Part shown: positions 53,236-63,617 of the stretch, piece by piece
How the letters are laid out: each line of letters starts with the position of its first letter
How positions within the stretch are numbered: position 1 is the stretch's first letter
NCBI RefSeq assembly: GCF_900102135.1
Contig: NZ_FMVJ01000003.1
Coordinates: 124,001-188,000, forward strand
DNA from: Microvirga guangxiensis
GTDB lineage: Bacteria; Pseudomonadota; Alphaproteobacteria; Rhizobiales; Beijerinckiaceae
Direction of reading: 5' to 3'
DNA: 64,000 nt
Program-made: the position numbers and the translations under genes
The notes under the pieces: generated by a model
The model's database searches: none
Seen by the model: the letters and a program-made list of their open reading frames with translations, nothing else
What the model was told of the DNA's origin: nothing

Positions 53236-53706
53236 ATGACACCGGACTTGACCCCGGTGCTCGTTCTGTGTTTGTTCTTGCAAACACATGGATCGAAAAA
53301 GGCTGGCCAAACCGTGACTCGTAAAGGATCAGAACAGCAGCTCGCCGAGCCGGCTGTGCTTGAGCAGCAGGCGAAGGACATGAAGCGTCTGCTCGCAAAA
53401 GCTGAGCAGACAATCGGGAAACTGCAGGAGAAATTGGCGGATCAGAAGAAGCTGGTTCGCGAGCTCCAGGCTCAGGCGAAGCATGAGACGAACCTTGCTG
53501 CGGAATGCGAGGAGCTCAAATCCGAAATCGCTGACATGAAAGGCGAAATTCGGGAGCTGACACGGACCAACCGGGAGCAGGTCGAAAAGCTCGATGCGGC
53601 CCGGATGGAGCTGATGAAAGCCAAGGCCACCGCGAAAATCCCAAAGCCGACCGGAACCGCTGCCAGGGCACGTTCTCGGGACTACTTGCAGCCCACGCTG
53701 CCTTGA
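53236..53706 (+). CDS. Possible coiled-coil protein of unknown function
   Basis: A 156-aa open frame with a long heptad-like stretch rich in Lys, Glu, Gln and Leu (about 33-130, EQQAKDMKRLLAKAEQTIGKLQEKLADQ). The pattern is too regular for a chance frame, but there is no strong start. ATG 53236 gives a hydrophobic leader, while GTG 53314 gives a purely soluble coiled coil. No family is recognised. It lies between the PTS island and tRNA-Ala. Confidence 0.5.
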   Translation: MTPDLTPVLVLCLFLQTHGSKKAGQTVTRKGSEQQLAEPAVLEQQAKDMKRLLAKAEQTIGKLQEKLADQKKLVRELQAQAKHETNLAAECEELKSEIADMKGEIRELTRTNREQVEKLDAARMELMKAKATAKIPKPTGTAARARSRDYLQPTLP

Positions 53707-53803
53707 GGACGAGAGAACAGGCGGGATGGGCTGAAGGGTCACCACTTCGCCCAACCGTCATGCGGCTGGGAAGATTGCCTATTATTCTGGAAGATGGAGA
53801 GGC

Positions 53804-53880
<77 letters not shown>

Positions 53881-54060
53881 GGCCGGTGCAAAAAGACCAT
53901 GCGGGCCGATTTTTAGGCCTCACGGCTGGGATCGTCAATCAGCCAGAGACCAGGGAAGTCTCGCCTTTCGGAGGAGAAGGGCTGCTTTTGAGACGGTGAT
54001 GGGTTGTTCAGCCCCGCTTGGAAGGTTACATGAGCAGCGCCCGTTCCTGACAGGTTTCCC

Positions 54061-54351
54061 ATGCGCGCTCTGTTCGAAGTCATTCTCGTCGCCCTGCAGC
54101 TCTATACATATCTCATCATCGCCTCTGCGATCCTGAGCTGGCTGGTGGCCTTCAACGTGGTCAATACCCGCAGCGAGTTCGTCCGCTCGATCTGGAAGTT
54201 TTTGGACGCGGTGACCGAGCCTGTCTTGCGGCCGATCCGGAACATCATGCCCAATCTCGGCGGCGTCGACATCTCGCCGGTCATCCTGATCCTGATCATC
54301 ATGCTGATCGACCGGGCCATCCGGTACTACGTGCTGCCCTTCGTCTATTAA
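54061..54351 (+). CDS. YggT family membrane protein
   Basis: A 96-aa inner-membrane protein with two hydrophobic stretches (about 8-30 and 72-92) flanking the conserved [22 protein letters not shown] motif. The family is linked to osmotic tolerance and division-site proteins but has no defined activity. It is the first gene of a YggT-DUF167-FolD cluster. Confidence 0.92.
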   Translation: MRALFEVILVALQLYTYLIIASAILSWLVAFNVVNTRSEFVRSIWKFLDAVTEPVLRPIRNIMPNLGGVDISPVILILIIMLIDRAIRYYVLPFVY

Positions 54352-54365
54352 GGAGGGAAGGGCGT

Positions 54366-54683
54366 TTGAGCCTCCTTCCTTGGCGCATCCGTCCCGATGG
54401 TCTCGAGGTCCGCTTGCGCGTGACCCCCAGGGGCGGGCGCGACGCCATCGACGGAGTGGAGGTGCTCTCCGACGGCAAGCCGGTGCTCAAGGTCCGTGTT
54501 CGGGCCGCGCCGGAGGACGGGGCGGCCAATGAGGGCGTCCGGCGTCTGCTCGCCAAAGCGTTGAGGCTTCCCGCCTCCGCGGTGAGCCTGGAAACCGGCG
54601 CGACCGCCCGGCTGAAGACATTTCTGATCGCGGGTGAGGGAGAATCCCTCGCCAGAGACATTGCTGCTTTGACAGGACGCTAG
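54366..54683 (+). CDS. DUF167 (YggU) family protein
   Basis: A 105-aa small soluble protein with the family pattern RVTPRGGRDAIDG...LKVRVRAAPEDGAANEGVRRLLAKAL. The TTG start (54366) follows AGGAGGG at close range; I see no in-frame ATG near the family N-terminus. The function is unknown. It lies 14 bp after the YggT gene and 3 bp before folD. Confidence 0.9.
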   Translation: MSLLPWRIRPDGLEVRLRVTPRGGRDAIDGVEVLSDGKPVLKVRVRAAPEDGAANEGVRRLLAKALRLPASAVSLETGATARLKTFLIAGEGESLARDIAALTGR

Positions 54684-54686
54684 CCC

Positions 54687-55589
54687 ATGACCGCTGCCAT
54701 CATCGACGGAAAAGCCTACGCGGAAGGCCTTCGCGCCCGCATCGCGAGCGCGGTGAGGGACCTGACGGGCAAGGGCGTGACGCCGGGGCTCGCCGTGGTG
54801 ATCGTAGGCGAGGATCCGGCAAGCCAGCTCTATGTGAAGAACAAGGCCAAGCAGACGGTGGAAGTCGGCATGCGCTCCTTCGAGCACGTGCTGCCTGCCT
54901 CCACCACGCAAGCCGAGCTTCTGACCCTTGTCGCGCAGCTCAATGTCGATCCGGCGGTGGACGGCATTCTCGTGCAATTGCCGCTGCCGAAGCAGATCGA
55001 TGCGCAGAAGGTGATCGAGGCCATCGACCCTGCGAAGGACGTGGACGGCTTCCATCCGATCAATGCGGGCAAGCTGATGACCGGCGTGCCGGGCCTCGTG
55101 TCCTGCACGCCGCTCGGCTGCCTCCTGCTGATCCAGTCCGTCCGCCGGGATCTGGCGGGCTTGAATGCCGTGGTGGTGGGCCGATCCAACATCGTCGGCA
55201 AGCCGATGGCGCAGTTGCTGATCGCGCAGAGCTGCACGGTGACGGTGGCTCATTCCAAGACCCGGGATCTGCCTGACGTATGCCGCGAGGCCGATATCCT
55301 GGTCGCCGCCGTCGGACGGCCCGAGATGGTCAGGGGCGATTGGGTGAAGCCCGGCGCCATCGTGATCGACGTGGGCATCAACAGGGTGCCGAACCCGGCC
55401 GCAGGCGAGGGCAAGACCAAGGTGGTGGGCGACGTAGCATACGCGGAGGCGGCGGGCGTGGCCTCCGCCATCACGCCGGTTCCCGGCGGCGTCGGCCCCA
55501 TGACCATCGCCTGCCTCCTGCGCAACACCCTGGAGGCCGCATGCCTGCGCCGCGGCCTCGCCATGCCGGCGGTGGATTTCGCAGCCTGA
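54687..55589 (+). CDS. folD: Bifunctional methylenetetrahydrofolate dehydrogenase/cyclohydrolase FolD
   Basis: A 300-aa cytoplasmic enzyme interconverting methylene-, methenyl- and formyl-tetrahydrofolate. The catalytic Tyr/Lys lie in [39 protein letters not shown] and the NADP-binding [16 protein letters not shown] are family signatures. [16 protein letters not shown] is near the C-terminus. The stop directly abuts the end of the convergent lectin-like gene. Confidence 0.95.
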   Translation: MTAAIIDGKAYAEGLRARIASAVRDLTGKGVTPGLAVVIVGEDPASQLYVKNKAKQTVEVGMRSFEHVLPASTTQAELLTLVAQLNVDPAVDGILVQLPLPKQIDAQKVIEAIDPAKDVDGFHPINAGKLMTGVPGLVSCTPLGCLLLIQSVRRDLAGLNAVVVGRSNIVGKPMAQLLIAQSCTVTVAHSKTRDLPDVCREADILVAAVGRPEMVRGDWVKPGAIVIDVGINRVPNPAAGEGKTKVVGDVAYAEAAGVASAITPVPGGVGPMTIACLLRNTLEAACLRRGLAMPAVDFAA

Positions 55590-56273
55590 TCAGTTCGCCG
55601 CGAAGCAGTAGAACAGTCCCGCGCCGCCGGTGCTCTTCAGGGCATCCTGGCTGCATCCGCCTCGCGAGGGGTGCGAGGTGTTCCAGGATTTGGCTGGCGG
55701 CGAGTCGTCCAGGCCCATGCGGTCGTGGTGACCGAGCATGACGGCGCCGTCCGTGCCGCTCTTCGTCCAGTTGCCGCAGGTGCGATCCTCCGCGCCAGCA
55801 AAGGCTGTGCCGTCGGCCTGCGTCCCGGTGAGGATGTCGTGCTGGTTGGGCTGGTCGCCTCGGCCTTTTACCATCTCGCCCTTCTCGGTGAGCGCTGTCT
55901 GCTTGTTGAGGTTGTTGTTGGCGCTGTGCAGGTCCGCCACGTCCTTGGCAATGACGACGCCCTTGGCGTTCTGCCAGGGGCCTCGGCCGATCCGGTCCTT
56001 GGCGTTGACGGCGGTGGCGCCGCCCGTGGCCTGCGTGGAGAGATAGGCCCGCCACATCTTGCCGCGAATCCCGGCGGCTTCCGCGAGGGTCTGGCAATGC
56101 CGGTCCGCACCTTCCAGCCCGCCGAGGTCGGCGCCCTTGCCCGAGCCGACGCTGGTCACGAAGAAGCTCGTGTCGGCAGAGGCCGTCTGGGCCTGGGCCG
56201 CAGCCGGCGAGGCCAGGGCCAGGAGGCCGATGAAGGCCATGGGCGATAAGCCGTTCGTTCCACGCATTGTCAT
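55590..56273 (-). CDS. Secreted lectin-like protein
   Basis: A 227-aa exported protein with a signal peptide (about 1-29, ending AAAQAQT). The single domain has the pattern GADRHCQTLAEAAG, KMWRAYLSTQ, DRIGRGPWQNAKG, DRTCGNWTKSG and GLFYCFAAN, with four or so cysteines. This family is annotated as lectin in methylobacteria and relatives and resembles C-type-lectin or endostatin-like folds. The ligand is unknown. It converges on folD with no spacer. Confidence 0.82.
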   Translation of the reverse strand: MTMRGTNGLSPMAFIGLLALASPAAAQAQTASADTSFFVTSVGSGKGADLGGLEGADRHCQTLAEAAGIRGKMWRAYLSTQATGGATAVNAKDRIGRGPWQNAKGVVIAKDVADLHSANNNLNKQTALTEKGEMVKGRGDQPNQHDILTGTQADGTAFAGAEDRTCGNWTKSGTDGAVMLGHHDRMGLDDSPPAKSWNTSHPSRGGCSQDALKSTGGAGLFYCFAAN

Positions 56274-56360
56274 CCTCCGCGATGAGATTTGGCGCCCCTT
56301 TGGTCAAGACAATCGTGAAGCGGCATTATTCCTCGGCTCACGGCGTCGTGAAGGCGAGCC

Positions 56361-57248
56361 TCAGGTGCCCTGCCGCAGATGCGCCACGAGCTGCCGGGCC
56401 GAAGAGGGCAAATCCTTGAGAGAGCGAATGCAGAGGGTCAGATCGCGGGCGGCCCATGAATCCTCCAGGGCGACGGGGTGGATCGCCATGGTGCGGGCGG
56501 CGCGCTGGGCGGTGGTCTCCGGAACGATCCCGAGGCCCACGCCCGCCTCCACCATGCGGCAGACCGCGTCGAAGCTGCGCAGCTGTACCCTGAGGCGAAG
56601 GGGCCGGCCGATGCGGCTCGCCTTGCTGGAGAGGAACCGCTGGAGAGCGCTGGCCCGATCGAGCCCGACGAAATCGTGCTCCAGCACCTTCGAGAAGGCA
56701 ATGCTGGGATGGGAGGCGAGGGCGTGGCCCGTTGGGACCGCCAGCACGAAGCGGTCGCTGCGGAAAGGATAGGTTTCGAGCTGGCCCGTATCCACCGTGC
56801 CGGCCACGATGCCGATATCGCCCACGCCTTCGGCGATCAGCCCCACGATCTCGTCGCTCAGCCGCTCCTCAAGATCGATGGAAACCTGCGGATGCTGGGC
56901 CAGAAAGGCGCCGAGCGCCTCGGGCAGGAACTCCGTGAGGGCATTGGTGTTGGAGAGGATCCGGATCTGTCCCGCCAAGCCGCCGGTGAAGGAGCCGAGA
57001 TCCTCCTTCAGCCTCTCGGCCTGGGCCAGGAGGGTCCGGGCATGCTGAAGCAGGGTGCGTCCGGCAGGCGTGAGCGTCACACCGGCCCGGGTGCGCAAAA
57101 GGAGAGGGGCACCGAGCGACTTCTCCATGTTGCGGATGCGGGTGCTCGCGGCGGCCAGCGCCAGATGGGCCCGTTCCGCTCCATGGGTGATGCTGCCTGC
57201 CTCGACCACATGTCGGAAGAGGCTCAGGTCCGTCAGATCGAATTGCAT
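56361..57248 (-). CDS. LysR-family transcriptional regulator
   Basis: A 295-aa regulator. The winged helix-turn-helix (about 3-62, FRHVVEAGSITHGAERAHLALAAASTRIRNMEKSLGAPLLLR) precedes an effector domain (about 88-290). It is divergent from sdhC across a 202-bp AT-richer gap, but LysR proteins of this type do not usually control sdh, so the target is not predicted. Confidence 0.92.
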   Translation of the reverse strand: MQFDLTDLSLFRHVVEAGSITHGAERAHLALAAASTRIRNMEKSLGAPLLLRTRAGVTLTPAGRTLLQHARTLLAQAERLKEDLGSFTGGLAGQIRILSNTNALTEFLPEALGAFLAQHPQVSIDLEERLSDEIVGLIAEGVGDIGIVAGTVDTGQLETYPFRSDRFVLAVPTGHALASHPSIAFSKVLEHDFVGLDRASALQRFLSSKASRIGRPLRLRVQLRSFDAVCRMVEAGVGLGIVPETTAQRAARTMAIHPVALEDSWAARDLTLCIRSLKDLPSSARQLVAHLRQGT

Positions 57249-57450
57249 ATCTTTCCTTCGTCATCCGCGAAGGGAGATAAGAATAATTAAAAATTGTCCT
57301 ATAAGCGAGGGGAGAGCATTCTTCGCCGCCGACGAAGTGTGCCTGTGGTCGTCATCTTGGGCGGAAGGCGCATTGCGGTGTTCCCGCGCTTCCGATACGA
57401 ACCATTCCAAACTACGGGCGACGCGGCGTCGCCGATCAGGAGTGAAAGCT

Positions 57451-57846
57451 ATGGCTGAGGCGAAAGTGGCCCCGCGCCCCTTGTCCCCGCATCTTCAGGT
57501 TTACCGCTGGAGCTGGACGATGGCGATGTCCGTCGCCCACCGTATTACGGGCACGGCGCTTTACGGCGGCATCGCCCTGCTGGCGATCTGGCTCGTGGCC
57601 CTGGCCTCCGGCCCCTCGGCGTTCGACGCCGTGCAATGGTTCTTCGGCTCGCCCCTCGGCTACCTGATCCTCTTCGGCTACACCTGGATCCTCATGCATC
57701 ACATGCTCGGCGGCGTGCGCCACCTGGTCTGGGATTTCGGCTACGGCATGGAAGCGGCCCAGCGCATCAACATGGCCCGCTTCACTCTCATCGGCTCGGT
57801 CGCGCTCACCCTCGCGATCTGGGTCATCGCCTTCCTCGCGTTCTAA
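57451..57846 (+). CDS. sdhC: Succinate dehydrogenase cytochrome b556 subunit
   Basis: A 131-aa membrane anchor with three TM helices. The SPHLQVYRW and SVAHRITG motifs line the quinone site, and the heme-ligand His lies in HHMLGGVRHLVWD. ATG 57451 follows AGGAGTG; the frame is open far upstream without family match. It is the first gene of sdhCDAB. Confidence 0.95.
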   Translation: MAEAKVAPRPLSPHLQVYRWSWTMAMSVAHRITGTALYGGIALLAIWLVALASGPSAFDAVQWFFGSPLGYLILFGYTWILMHHMLGGVRHLVWDFGYGMEAAQRINMARFTLIGSVALTLAIWVIAFLAF

Positions 57847-57856
57847 GGAAAAAGCC

Positions 57857-58276
57857 ATGGCCGACAACAGGGCTGATACCCGCGTTTCCATGCGTACCCC
57901 GCTCGCCCGCGTGAAGGGCCTCGGCGCTGCCGGGCACGGCGTCGAGCATTGGTGGGTCCATCGTGTCACGGCGGTGGCGAACGTCCCGCTCATCATCGCT
58001 TTCGTGATCATCGTCGCGTCGCTGGCGGCCTCGCCGTCCTATCAGGATGCCATCGCCATCATCTCGCATCCGCTGATCGCGATCATTCTGCTGCTCGCCG
58101 TTCTCTCGGTGGTGAATCACATGCGCCTCGGCATGCAGATCATCATCGAGGATTACGTGCACGAGAAGGGCTACAAGATCGCGGCCCTGATCGCGAACAA
58201 CTTCTATGCCGCGATCATCGGCGTGGCGTGCCTCTACGCCATTCTCAAGGTCAGCCTCGGCCGCATCCTGGTTTAA
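57857..58276 (+). CDS. sdhD: Succinate dehydrogenase hydrophobic membrane anchor subunit
   Basis: A 139-aa membrane anchor with three TM helices and the motif [34 protein letters not shown] carries the second heme-region His and the quinone-site Asp/Tyr. It lies 10 bp after sdhC. Confidence 0.94.
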   Translation: MADNRADTRVSMRTPLARVKGLGAAGHGVEHWWVHRVTAVANVPLIIAFVIIVASLAASPSYQDAIAIISHPLIAIILLLAVLSVVNHMRLGMQIIIEDYVHEKGYKIAALIANNFYAAIIGVACLYAILKVSLGRILV

Positions 58277-58287
58277 GGAATTCTCTC

Positions 58288-60111
58288 ATGGCTCAAGCAA
58301 CGAACGGCGCAGCCATCAACGGCAAGGCCTATAACATCATCGACCACACCTTCGACGTGGTGGTCGTGGGTGCCGGCGGCGCAGGCCTTCGCGCCACCGT
58401 CGGCTGCTCGCAGGCCGGCCTTCGCACCGCCTGCATCACCAAGGTGTTCCCCACCCGCTCGCACACGGTGGCGGCGCAGGGCGGCATCTCCGCATCGCTC
58501 GGCAACATGGGGCCGGACGATTGGCGCTGGCACATGTACGACACCGTGAAGGGTTCGGACTGGCTCGGCGACCAGGATGCCATCGAGTACCTGGTGCGCA
58601 ACGCGCCCGCGGCCGTCTATGAGCTGGAGCACTGGGGCGTTCCCTTCTCCCGCACGGCTGAGGGCAAGATCTATCAGCGTCCCTTCGGCGGCATGACCAC
58701 CGAATTCGGCAAGGGCACCGCGCAGCGCACCTGCGCCGCCGCCGACCGCACGGGCCACGCGATCCTCCATACGCTCTACGGCCAGGCCGTCCGCAACCAG
58801 ACGAACTTCTTCATCGAGTATTTCGCTCTCGACCTGATGATGGATTCCGACGGCCGCTGCATCGGCGTCGTGGCTCTCAATCAGTCCACCGGCGAGATCC
58901 ACCGCTTCCGCGCCCACATGACGATCCTCGCCACGGGCGGTTACGGACGCGCATACTTCTCCGCAACCTCCGCACACACCTGCACGGGTGACGGCAACGC
59001 CATGGTGCTGCGCGCCGGCTTGCCGCTGCAGGACATGGAGTTCGTGCAGTTCCATCCCACCGGCATCTACGGTTCGGGCTGCCTCATCACCGAGGGCGCG
59101 CGCGGCGAAGGCGGTTACCTGACGAACTCGGAAGGCGAACGCTTCATGGAGCGTTACGCTCCTTCCGCGAAGGACCTTGCCTCCCGTGACGTGGTCTCCC
59201 GCGCGATGACCATGGAGATCCGCGCCGGTCGCGGCGTGGGCAAGAACAAGGATCACATCTACCTGCACCTCGATCACCTCGACCCGAAGATCCTGCACGA
59301 GCGCCTGCCCGGCATCTCGGAAAGCGCGAAGATCTTCGCGGGCGTCGACGTGACGAAGGAGCCGATCCCGGTTCTGCCGACCGTGCACTACAACATGGGC
59401 GGCATTCCCACGAACTATCACGGCGAAGTGCTGACCCTGAAGAACGGCAACCCCGACACGGTGGTGCCCGGCCTCATGGCGCTCGGCGAAGCGGCCTGCG
59501 TGTCCGTGCACGGCGCGAACCGCCTCGGCTCGAACTCGCTCATCGACCTCGTGGTGTTCGGCCGCGCGGCGGGCCTGCGCTGCGCCGAGATCCTGGAGCC
59601 GAATGCCCGTCACGCGGATCTGCCCAAGAACGCCGACGAGCTTGCGCTCTCGCGTCTCGACAAGTTCCGCTATGCCAACGGCTCGACCTCGACCGCCGAG
59701 CTGCGCAATCAGATGCAGCGCACCATGCAGAACAACTGCGCGGTGTTCCGCACCGGCGAGGTTCTGGAAGAGGGCCGCAAGCTCATTCACGACGTGTGGA
59801 ACGCGAGCGCCGACGTCAAGGTCACGGACCGTTCGCTCATCTGGAACACCGACTTGCTCGAGACGCTCGAGTTCGACAACCTCATCGGTCAGGCCGTCGT
59901 CACGATGGAAGGCGCCGCCAACCGTCAGGAATCCCGCGGCGCTCACGCCCGCGAGGACTTCTCCGAGCGCGACGACAAGAACTGGATGAAGCACACGCTG
60001 GCATGGCTCGACGACACCTCGCACAAGGTGACCCTCGATTACCGTCCGGTGCACACCTACACCATGTCGAACGACATCCAGTACATCGAGCCGAAGGCTC
60101 GCGTGTACTAA
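58288..60111 (+). CDS. sdhA: Succinate dehydrogenase flavoprotein subunit
   Basis: A 607-aa catalytic subunit. The dinucleotide fold is [13 protein letters not shown], and covalent FAD attaches at His in [11 protein letters not shown]. The active-site segment [21 protein letters not shown] and the capping-domain helix are conserved. AAGGA lies upstream of ATG 58288. It oxidises succinate to fumarate in the TCA cycle and respiratory complex II. Confidence 0.96.
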   Translation: MAQATNGAAINGKAYNIIDHTFDVVVVGAGGAGLRATVGCSQAGLRTACITKVFPTRSHTVAAQGGISASLGNMGPDDWRWHMYDTVKGSDWLGDQDAIEYLVRNAPAAVYELEHWGVPFSRTAEGKIYQRPFGGMTTEFGKGTAQRTCAAADRTGHAILHTLYGQAVRNQTNFFIEYFALDLMMDSDGRCIGVVALNQSTGEIHRFRAHMTILATGGYGRAYFSATSAHTCTGDGNAMVLRAGLPLQDMEFVQFHPTGIYGSGCLITEGARGEGGYLTNSEGERFMERYAPSAKDLASRDVVSRAMTMEIRAGRGVGKNKDHIYLHLDHLDPKILHERLPGISESAKIFAGVDVTKEPIPVLPTVHYNMGGIPTNYHGEVLTLKNGNPDTVVPGLMALGEAACVSVHGANRLGSNSLIDLVVFGRAAGLRCAEILEPNARHADLPKNADELALSRLDKFRYANGSTSTAELRNQMQRTMQNNCAVFRTGEVLEEGRKLIHDVWNASADVKVTDRSLIWNTDLLETLEFDNLIGQAVVTMEGAANRQESRGAHAREDFSERDDKNWMKHTLAWLDDTSHKVTLDYRPVHTYTMSNDIQYIEPKARVY

Positions 60112-60125
60112 GGAAGACGAAAACA

Positions 60126-60908
60126 ATGGCTCAGTTCACGCTTCCCAAGAACTCCAAATACACCGAAGGCAAGACCTGGCCGAAACCGGCCGGGGCTTCC
60201 AACGTCCAGGAATTCCGCATCTATCGTTGGAACCCGGATGACGGCGCCAATCCGCGCATCGACACCTATTACGTCGATCGCGACGATTGCGGCCCGATGG
60301 TTCTCGACGCGCTTCTGTGGATCAAGAACAACGTCGACTCGACGCTGGTCTTCCGCCGCTCCTGCCGCGAAGGCATCTGCGGTTCCTGCGCCATGAACAT
60401 CATGGGCGGCAACACGCTGGCCTGTACGCTCGGCATCGACGATTGCGCGTCGGATTCGATCAAGATCTATCCGCTGCCGCACATGCCGGTGCTGAAGGAT
60501 CTGGTGCCGGATCTCACGAGCTTCTTCGCCCAGCACGCCTCGATCCAGCCCTGGCTGCAGACGGAGACGGCGGAGCCCGAGAAGGAATGGCGTCAGACGC
60601 CTGAAGAGCGCTCCAAGCTCGACGGTCTCTACGAGTGCATTCTCTGCGCCTGCTGCACCACCTCCTGCCCGAGCTATTGGTGGAACGGCGACCGGTTCCT
60701 GGGTCCCGCAGCCCTGCTTCAAGCCTATCGCTGGCTCATCGACAGCCGCGATGAGGCTACCGGAGAGCGCCTCGACAACCTGCATGATCCTTTCCGTCTC
60801 TACCGCTGCCACACGATCATGAACTGCGCCAACACCTGCCCGAAGGGCCTGAACCCGGCAAAGGCCATTGCCGAGGTGAAGAAGATGATGGTGGCTCGCG
60901 CGGTCTAA
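60126..60908 (+). CDS. sdhB: Succinate dehydrogenase iron-sulfur subunit
   Basis: A 260-aa electron-transfer subunit. The [2Fe-2S] ligands are in [16 protein letters not shown], with a distal Cys in LAC. The [4Fe-4S] and [3Fe-4S] ligands are in [16 protein letters not shown] and [17 protein letters not shown]. It is the last gene of the operon, followed by a strong terminator. Confidence 0.96.
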   Translation: MAQFTLPKNSKYTEGKTWPKPAGASNVQEFRIYRWNPDDGANPRIDTYYVDRDDCGPMVLDALLWIKNNVDSTLVFRRSCREGICGSCAMNIMGGNTLACTLGIDDCASDSIKIYPLPHMPVLKDLVPDLTSFFAQHASIQPWLQTETAEPEKEWRQTPEERSKLDGLYECILCACCTTSCPSYWWNGDRFLGPAALLQAYRWLIDSRDEATGERLDNLHDPFRLYRCHTIMNCANTCPKGLNPAKAIAEVKKMMVARAV

Positions 60909-60950
60909 CCCAGACAAAAGCCTGGCTCCAGGCTGCTGTTTCTTTGCATG

Positions 60951-60988
60951 GCTCCCGGAGCGGCCTGGTCCGCTCCGGGAGCTTTTTT
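60951..60988 (+). terminator. Rho-independent terminator of the sdhCDAB operon
   Basis: GCTCCCGGAGCGG and CCGCTCCGGGAGC form a perfect 13-bp stem with loop CCTGGT, followed by T6. Confidence 0.93.
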
Positions 60989-61133
60989 ATGCTCACTTGC
61001 TCGCGAACTCGGTCGCATTCGGGGCCTTGCAGGACCGCCTCGGCTTGACTCGCACCCCATCTCTGCCATTTCAGGAGAGCTGCAACGACTGAAACAAGAA
61101 TCGATTCCTCTGTTCCAAGAAGTATCTGCCGCG

Positions 61134-61748
61134 ATGATCGACATGAAATCCCGTGCCTATGCCCTGACCGTTACTCTCTGCGCCGCTTTGGCGCTGAGCG
61201 CATGCTCGTCCACCCGCCTGGGTGGATCGTCAGGACGTAGCGCCGCGGCTGCGCCGGCTCTCGCACCCGTAGAGGCCGTGCCGTCCGGGCCCGTCGAGGC
61301 TGCGCCGCTTGCCCCCATCGAGGGCCAGCCGCTGTCGCCCATCGCCGGTGCGCAGGCACCCCTCGACTCAGGCCTGACACCGCCTGCGGGCGGAACAGAC
61401 ATCGCAGGTCTTCCTCCGGCTCCCCCTCCGGGCGTATCCGCTGCTCCTGCCGCTCCCGCGGCGCCCACCAGCCGCACGGCCGTGGTCGGCAGCTGGTCCG
61501 CGCGCGATGCGTCGGGCAAGTCCTGCCGGATCCAGCTCTCGAGCTCGCCCGCGCTCGATCTCTACCGGGCTTCCGCCTCGGGCTGCTCCAACCAGGATCT
61601 GTCGAAGGTCAATGCGTGGGATTACCGGGACGGCGAGGTCTACCTCTACCAGACCGGAGGCTCGGTCGCGGCGCGCCTTCGCGGCTCCTCGTCGGCCCTC
61701 TCCGGCGTGCTCGCCAAGTCCGGCGCTCCCCTGTCGCTCTCGCGATAG
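61134..61748 (+). CDS. Omp19/Inh-family protease inhibitor lipoprotein
   Basis: A 204-aa lipoprotein. The signal peptide ends with a lipobox LSAC, so Cys would be acylated. A long Pro/Ala linker (about 35-115) leads to an AprI/Inh domain (about 118-204, AVVGSWSARDASGKSCRIQLS) with two cysteines placed for a disulfide. In Brucella the homologue Omp19 is an outer-membrane lipoprotein that inhibits proteases. ATG 61143 is an equally plausible start. It stands alone after the sdh terminator. Confidence 0.87.
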   Translation: MIDMKSRAYALTVTLCAALALSACSSTRLGGSSGRSAAAAPALAPVEAVPSGPVEAAPLAPIEGQPLSPIAGAQAPLDSGLTPPAGGTDIAGLPPAPPPGVSAAPAAPAAPTSRTAVVGSWSARDASGKSCRIQLSSSPALDLYRASASGCSNQDLSKVNAWDYRDGEVYLYQTGGSVAARLRGSSSALSGVLAKSGAPLSLSR

Positions 61749-61804
61749 CAGCTCTGACGATAAGTCATTTGCGCTCGGTTGAGCGGAACGGTATCGGTTG
61801 ATCC

Positions 61805-62986
61805 GTGACCGATACCTTCCATCCCCCGCAATCCATCACCGCCCGTTATGACGCGCTCGTCGCCTCAGGCGCCATCGAGCGCGATCCTGCGCAGGTGAAG
61901 CTTCTGCGCCAGCTCGAGACCCTGGCAGAAGGCCTCGGCAACTACCGTCTCGCCCGCAAGCCCAGCGCGCTGGGATGGCTGTTCGGCAAGAAGAATCCCG
62001 CGCCGCCGAAGGGACTTTACGTCTGGGGCTCGGTCGGTCGCGGCAAGACCATGCTCATGGACCTGTTTTTCGAGGCGCTGCCGGTCAAGCGCAAGCGCCG
62101 GGTCCATTTCCATGCGTTCATGGCTGATGTGCACGAGCGCATCCACGAGTTCCGGCAGAAGCTGAAGACAGGCGAGGTGAAGGGCGACGATCCGATTGCG
62201 CCGGTCGCCGAAACCTTGGCCCAAGAGGCCTGGGTGCTCTGCTTCGACGAGTTCACCGTCACCGACATCGCCGATGCGATGATCCTGGGAAGGCTGTTCA
62301 CGGCCCTCTTTGCACATGGGGTCGTGGTGGTCGCCACCTCCAACGTGGAACCGCAGCATCTCTACGAGGGCGGGCTCAACCGCTCGCTCTTTCTGCCCTT
62401 CATCGAGCTGCTGCAGGAGAGGATGGGCGTGCTGAAGCTCGAGTCCCGCACGGATTTCCGGCTGGAGAAGCTCGCAGGCAGCCCGGTTTTCTATGCACCC
62501 GCCAACGAGCATTCCCGCGCGGCGCTCAACCATGCCTTCAAGAGCCTGACGGGCCGCGAGCAGGGCAAGCCCGTGACGCTCACCGTGAAGGGCCACCATG
62601 TGGAAGTGCCACAGGCAGCAAGCGGTGTGGCGCGCTTCTCCTTCGAGGATCTTTGCTCGAAGCCGCTCGGCGCTGCCGATTATCTCACCGTTGCCGACGA
62701 GTTCGAGACCGTCATCCTCGAAAATATCCCGAGAATGAGTTTCGAGCGCCGCAACGAGGCCAAGCGCTTCATCATGCTGGTCGATGCCTTCTACGACGCC
62801 AAGGTGAAGCTCCTCGCTTCCGCCGAAACCGAGGTTCATGAGCTCTATCAGGCGGATTCCGGGCGCGAGGCTTTCGAGTTCGACCGCACGGTGTCCCGCC
62901 TCATCGAGATGCGCTCGGAGGAATATCTCTCCTTGCCGCATGGTCGGGAGGCATCCGGCAGCTCCGAGGGACTGGCCGAGACATGA
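61805..62986 (+). CDS. zapE: Cell division protein ZapE (AFG1-like ATPase)
   Basis: A 393-aa P-loop ATPase. Walker A is GSVGRGKTMLMD, Walker B is WVLCFDEFTVTDIADAM, and the sensor region is VVVATSNVEPQHLYEGGLNR. The RVHFHAFMADVHERIH motif is typical of AFG1/ZapE. The start is GTG 61805. ZapE acts on the Z ring under stress in E. coli. Its stop overlaps the TetR start (ATGA, 62983-62986). Confidence 0.93.
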   Translation: MTDTFHPPQSITARYDALVASGAIERDPAQVKLLRQLETLAEGLGNYRLARKPSALGWLFGKKNPAPPKGLYVWGSVGRGKTMLMDLFFEALPVKRKRRVHFHAFMADVHERIHEFRQKLKTGEVKGDDPIAPVAETLAQEAWVLCFDEFTVTDIADAMILGRLFTALFAHGVVVVATSNVEPQHLYEGGLNRSLFLPFIELLQERMGVLKLESRTDFRLEKLAGSPVFYAPANEHSRAALNHAFKSLTGREQGKPVTLTVKGHHVEVPQAASGVARFSFEDLCSKPLGAADYLTVADEFETVILENIPRMSFERRNEAKRFIMLVDAFYDAKVKLLASAETEVHELYQADSGREAFEFDRTVSRLIEMRSEEYLSLPHGREASGSSEGLAET

Positions 62987-63612
62987 AGCGGGTGCGGGGC
63001 ATCCAGCGGATCGTGGACGCCGACACTCCGGCCGACAGCCGCCTGCTCGCCATCGCCGCCGATCAGCTCAAGCATTTCGGGCCCAAGCACGTGACGGTGG
63101 TCGGCATTGCCGATGCCGCCGGCATGACCCATGCCAACGTCTACCGCTACTTCGCGTCCAAGGCCGCGCTCATCGATGCGGTGGCGGGCCAGTGGTTGCG
63201 GCGGATGGAGGCGATCATCGCCGATATCGCGGATTCCCCCGATCCGGCTGACGACAAGCTGGAGCGCCTGATCCAGGCCTGGGCGCGTACGCATCGCGAG
63301 CTGCTGAAGGAGGACCGTCACCTCTTCGACGTCTATTGCTCCGCCACCGAGACTTCGAGGGCATTGGTGCGCAAGCACCGGTCCCGGATGCGGGTCCTGA
63401 TCGAGCGGGTGCTGGACGAAGGCATCGTGACCGGCAAGTTCGATCCTCGGGACAGGGAGCGGGCGCTCGCATTCATCAGCGATGCGGTCTATCGCTTCAT
63501 CAATCCCCTGACCGTGCGCCTCGATGCGGAGGTTCCGCAGGACATCCTGGACCAGCGCCTGGCGGCCATGATCCGGGTCATCCTCCGGTCTCTGGAGATC
63601 GGCACGATATAG
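62983..63612 (+). CDS. TetR-family transcriptional regulator
   Basis: A 209-aa regulator. The helix-turn-helix (about 22-65, VTVVGIADAAGMTHANVYRYFASKAALID) is followed by an all-helical ligand domain with a TetR_C-like pattern. It is translationally coupled to zapE. A perfect 11-bp-arm palindrome follows its stop, upstream of mdh, and is a candidate operator. Confidence 0.92.
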   Translation: MKRVRGIQRIVDADTPADSRLLAIAADQLKHFGPKHVTVVGIADAAGMTHANVYRYFASKAALIDAVAGQWLRRMEAIIADIADSPDPADDKLERLIQAWARTHRELLKEDRHLFDVYCSATETSRALVRKHRSRMRVLIERVLDEGIVTGKFDPRDRERALAFISDAVYRFINPLTVRLDAEVPQDILDQRLAAMIRVILRSLEIGTI

Positions 63613-63617
63613 GTCTG

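Noticed and set aside
58273..60126. Minus-strand 617-codon frame opposite sdhA
   Set aside because: Antisense shadow of a clear flavoprotein gene.
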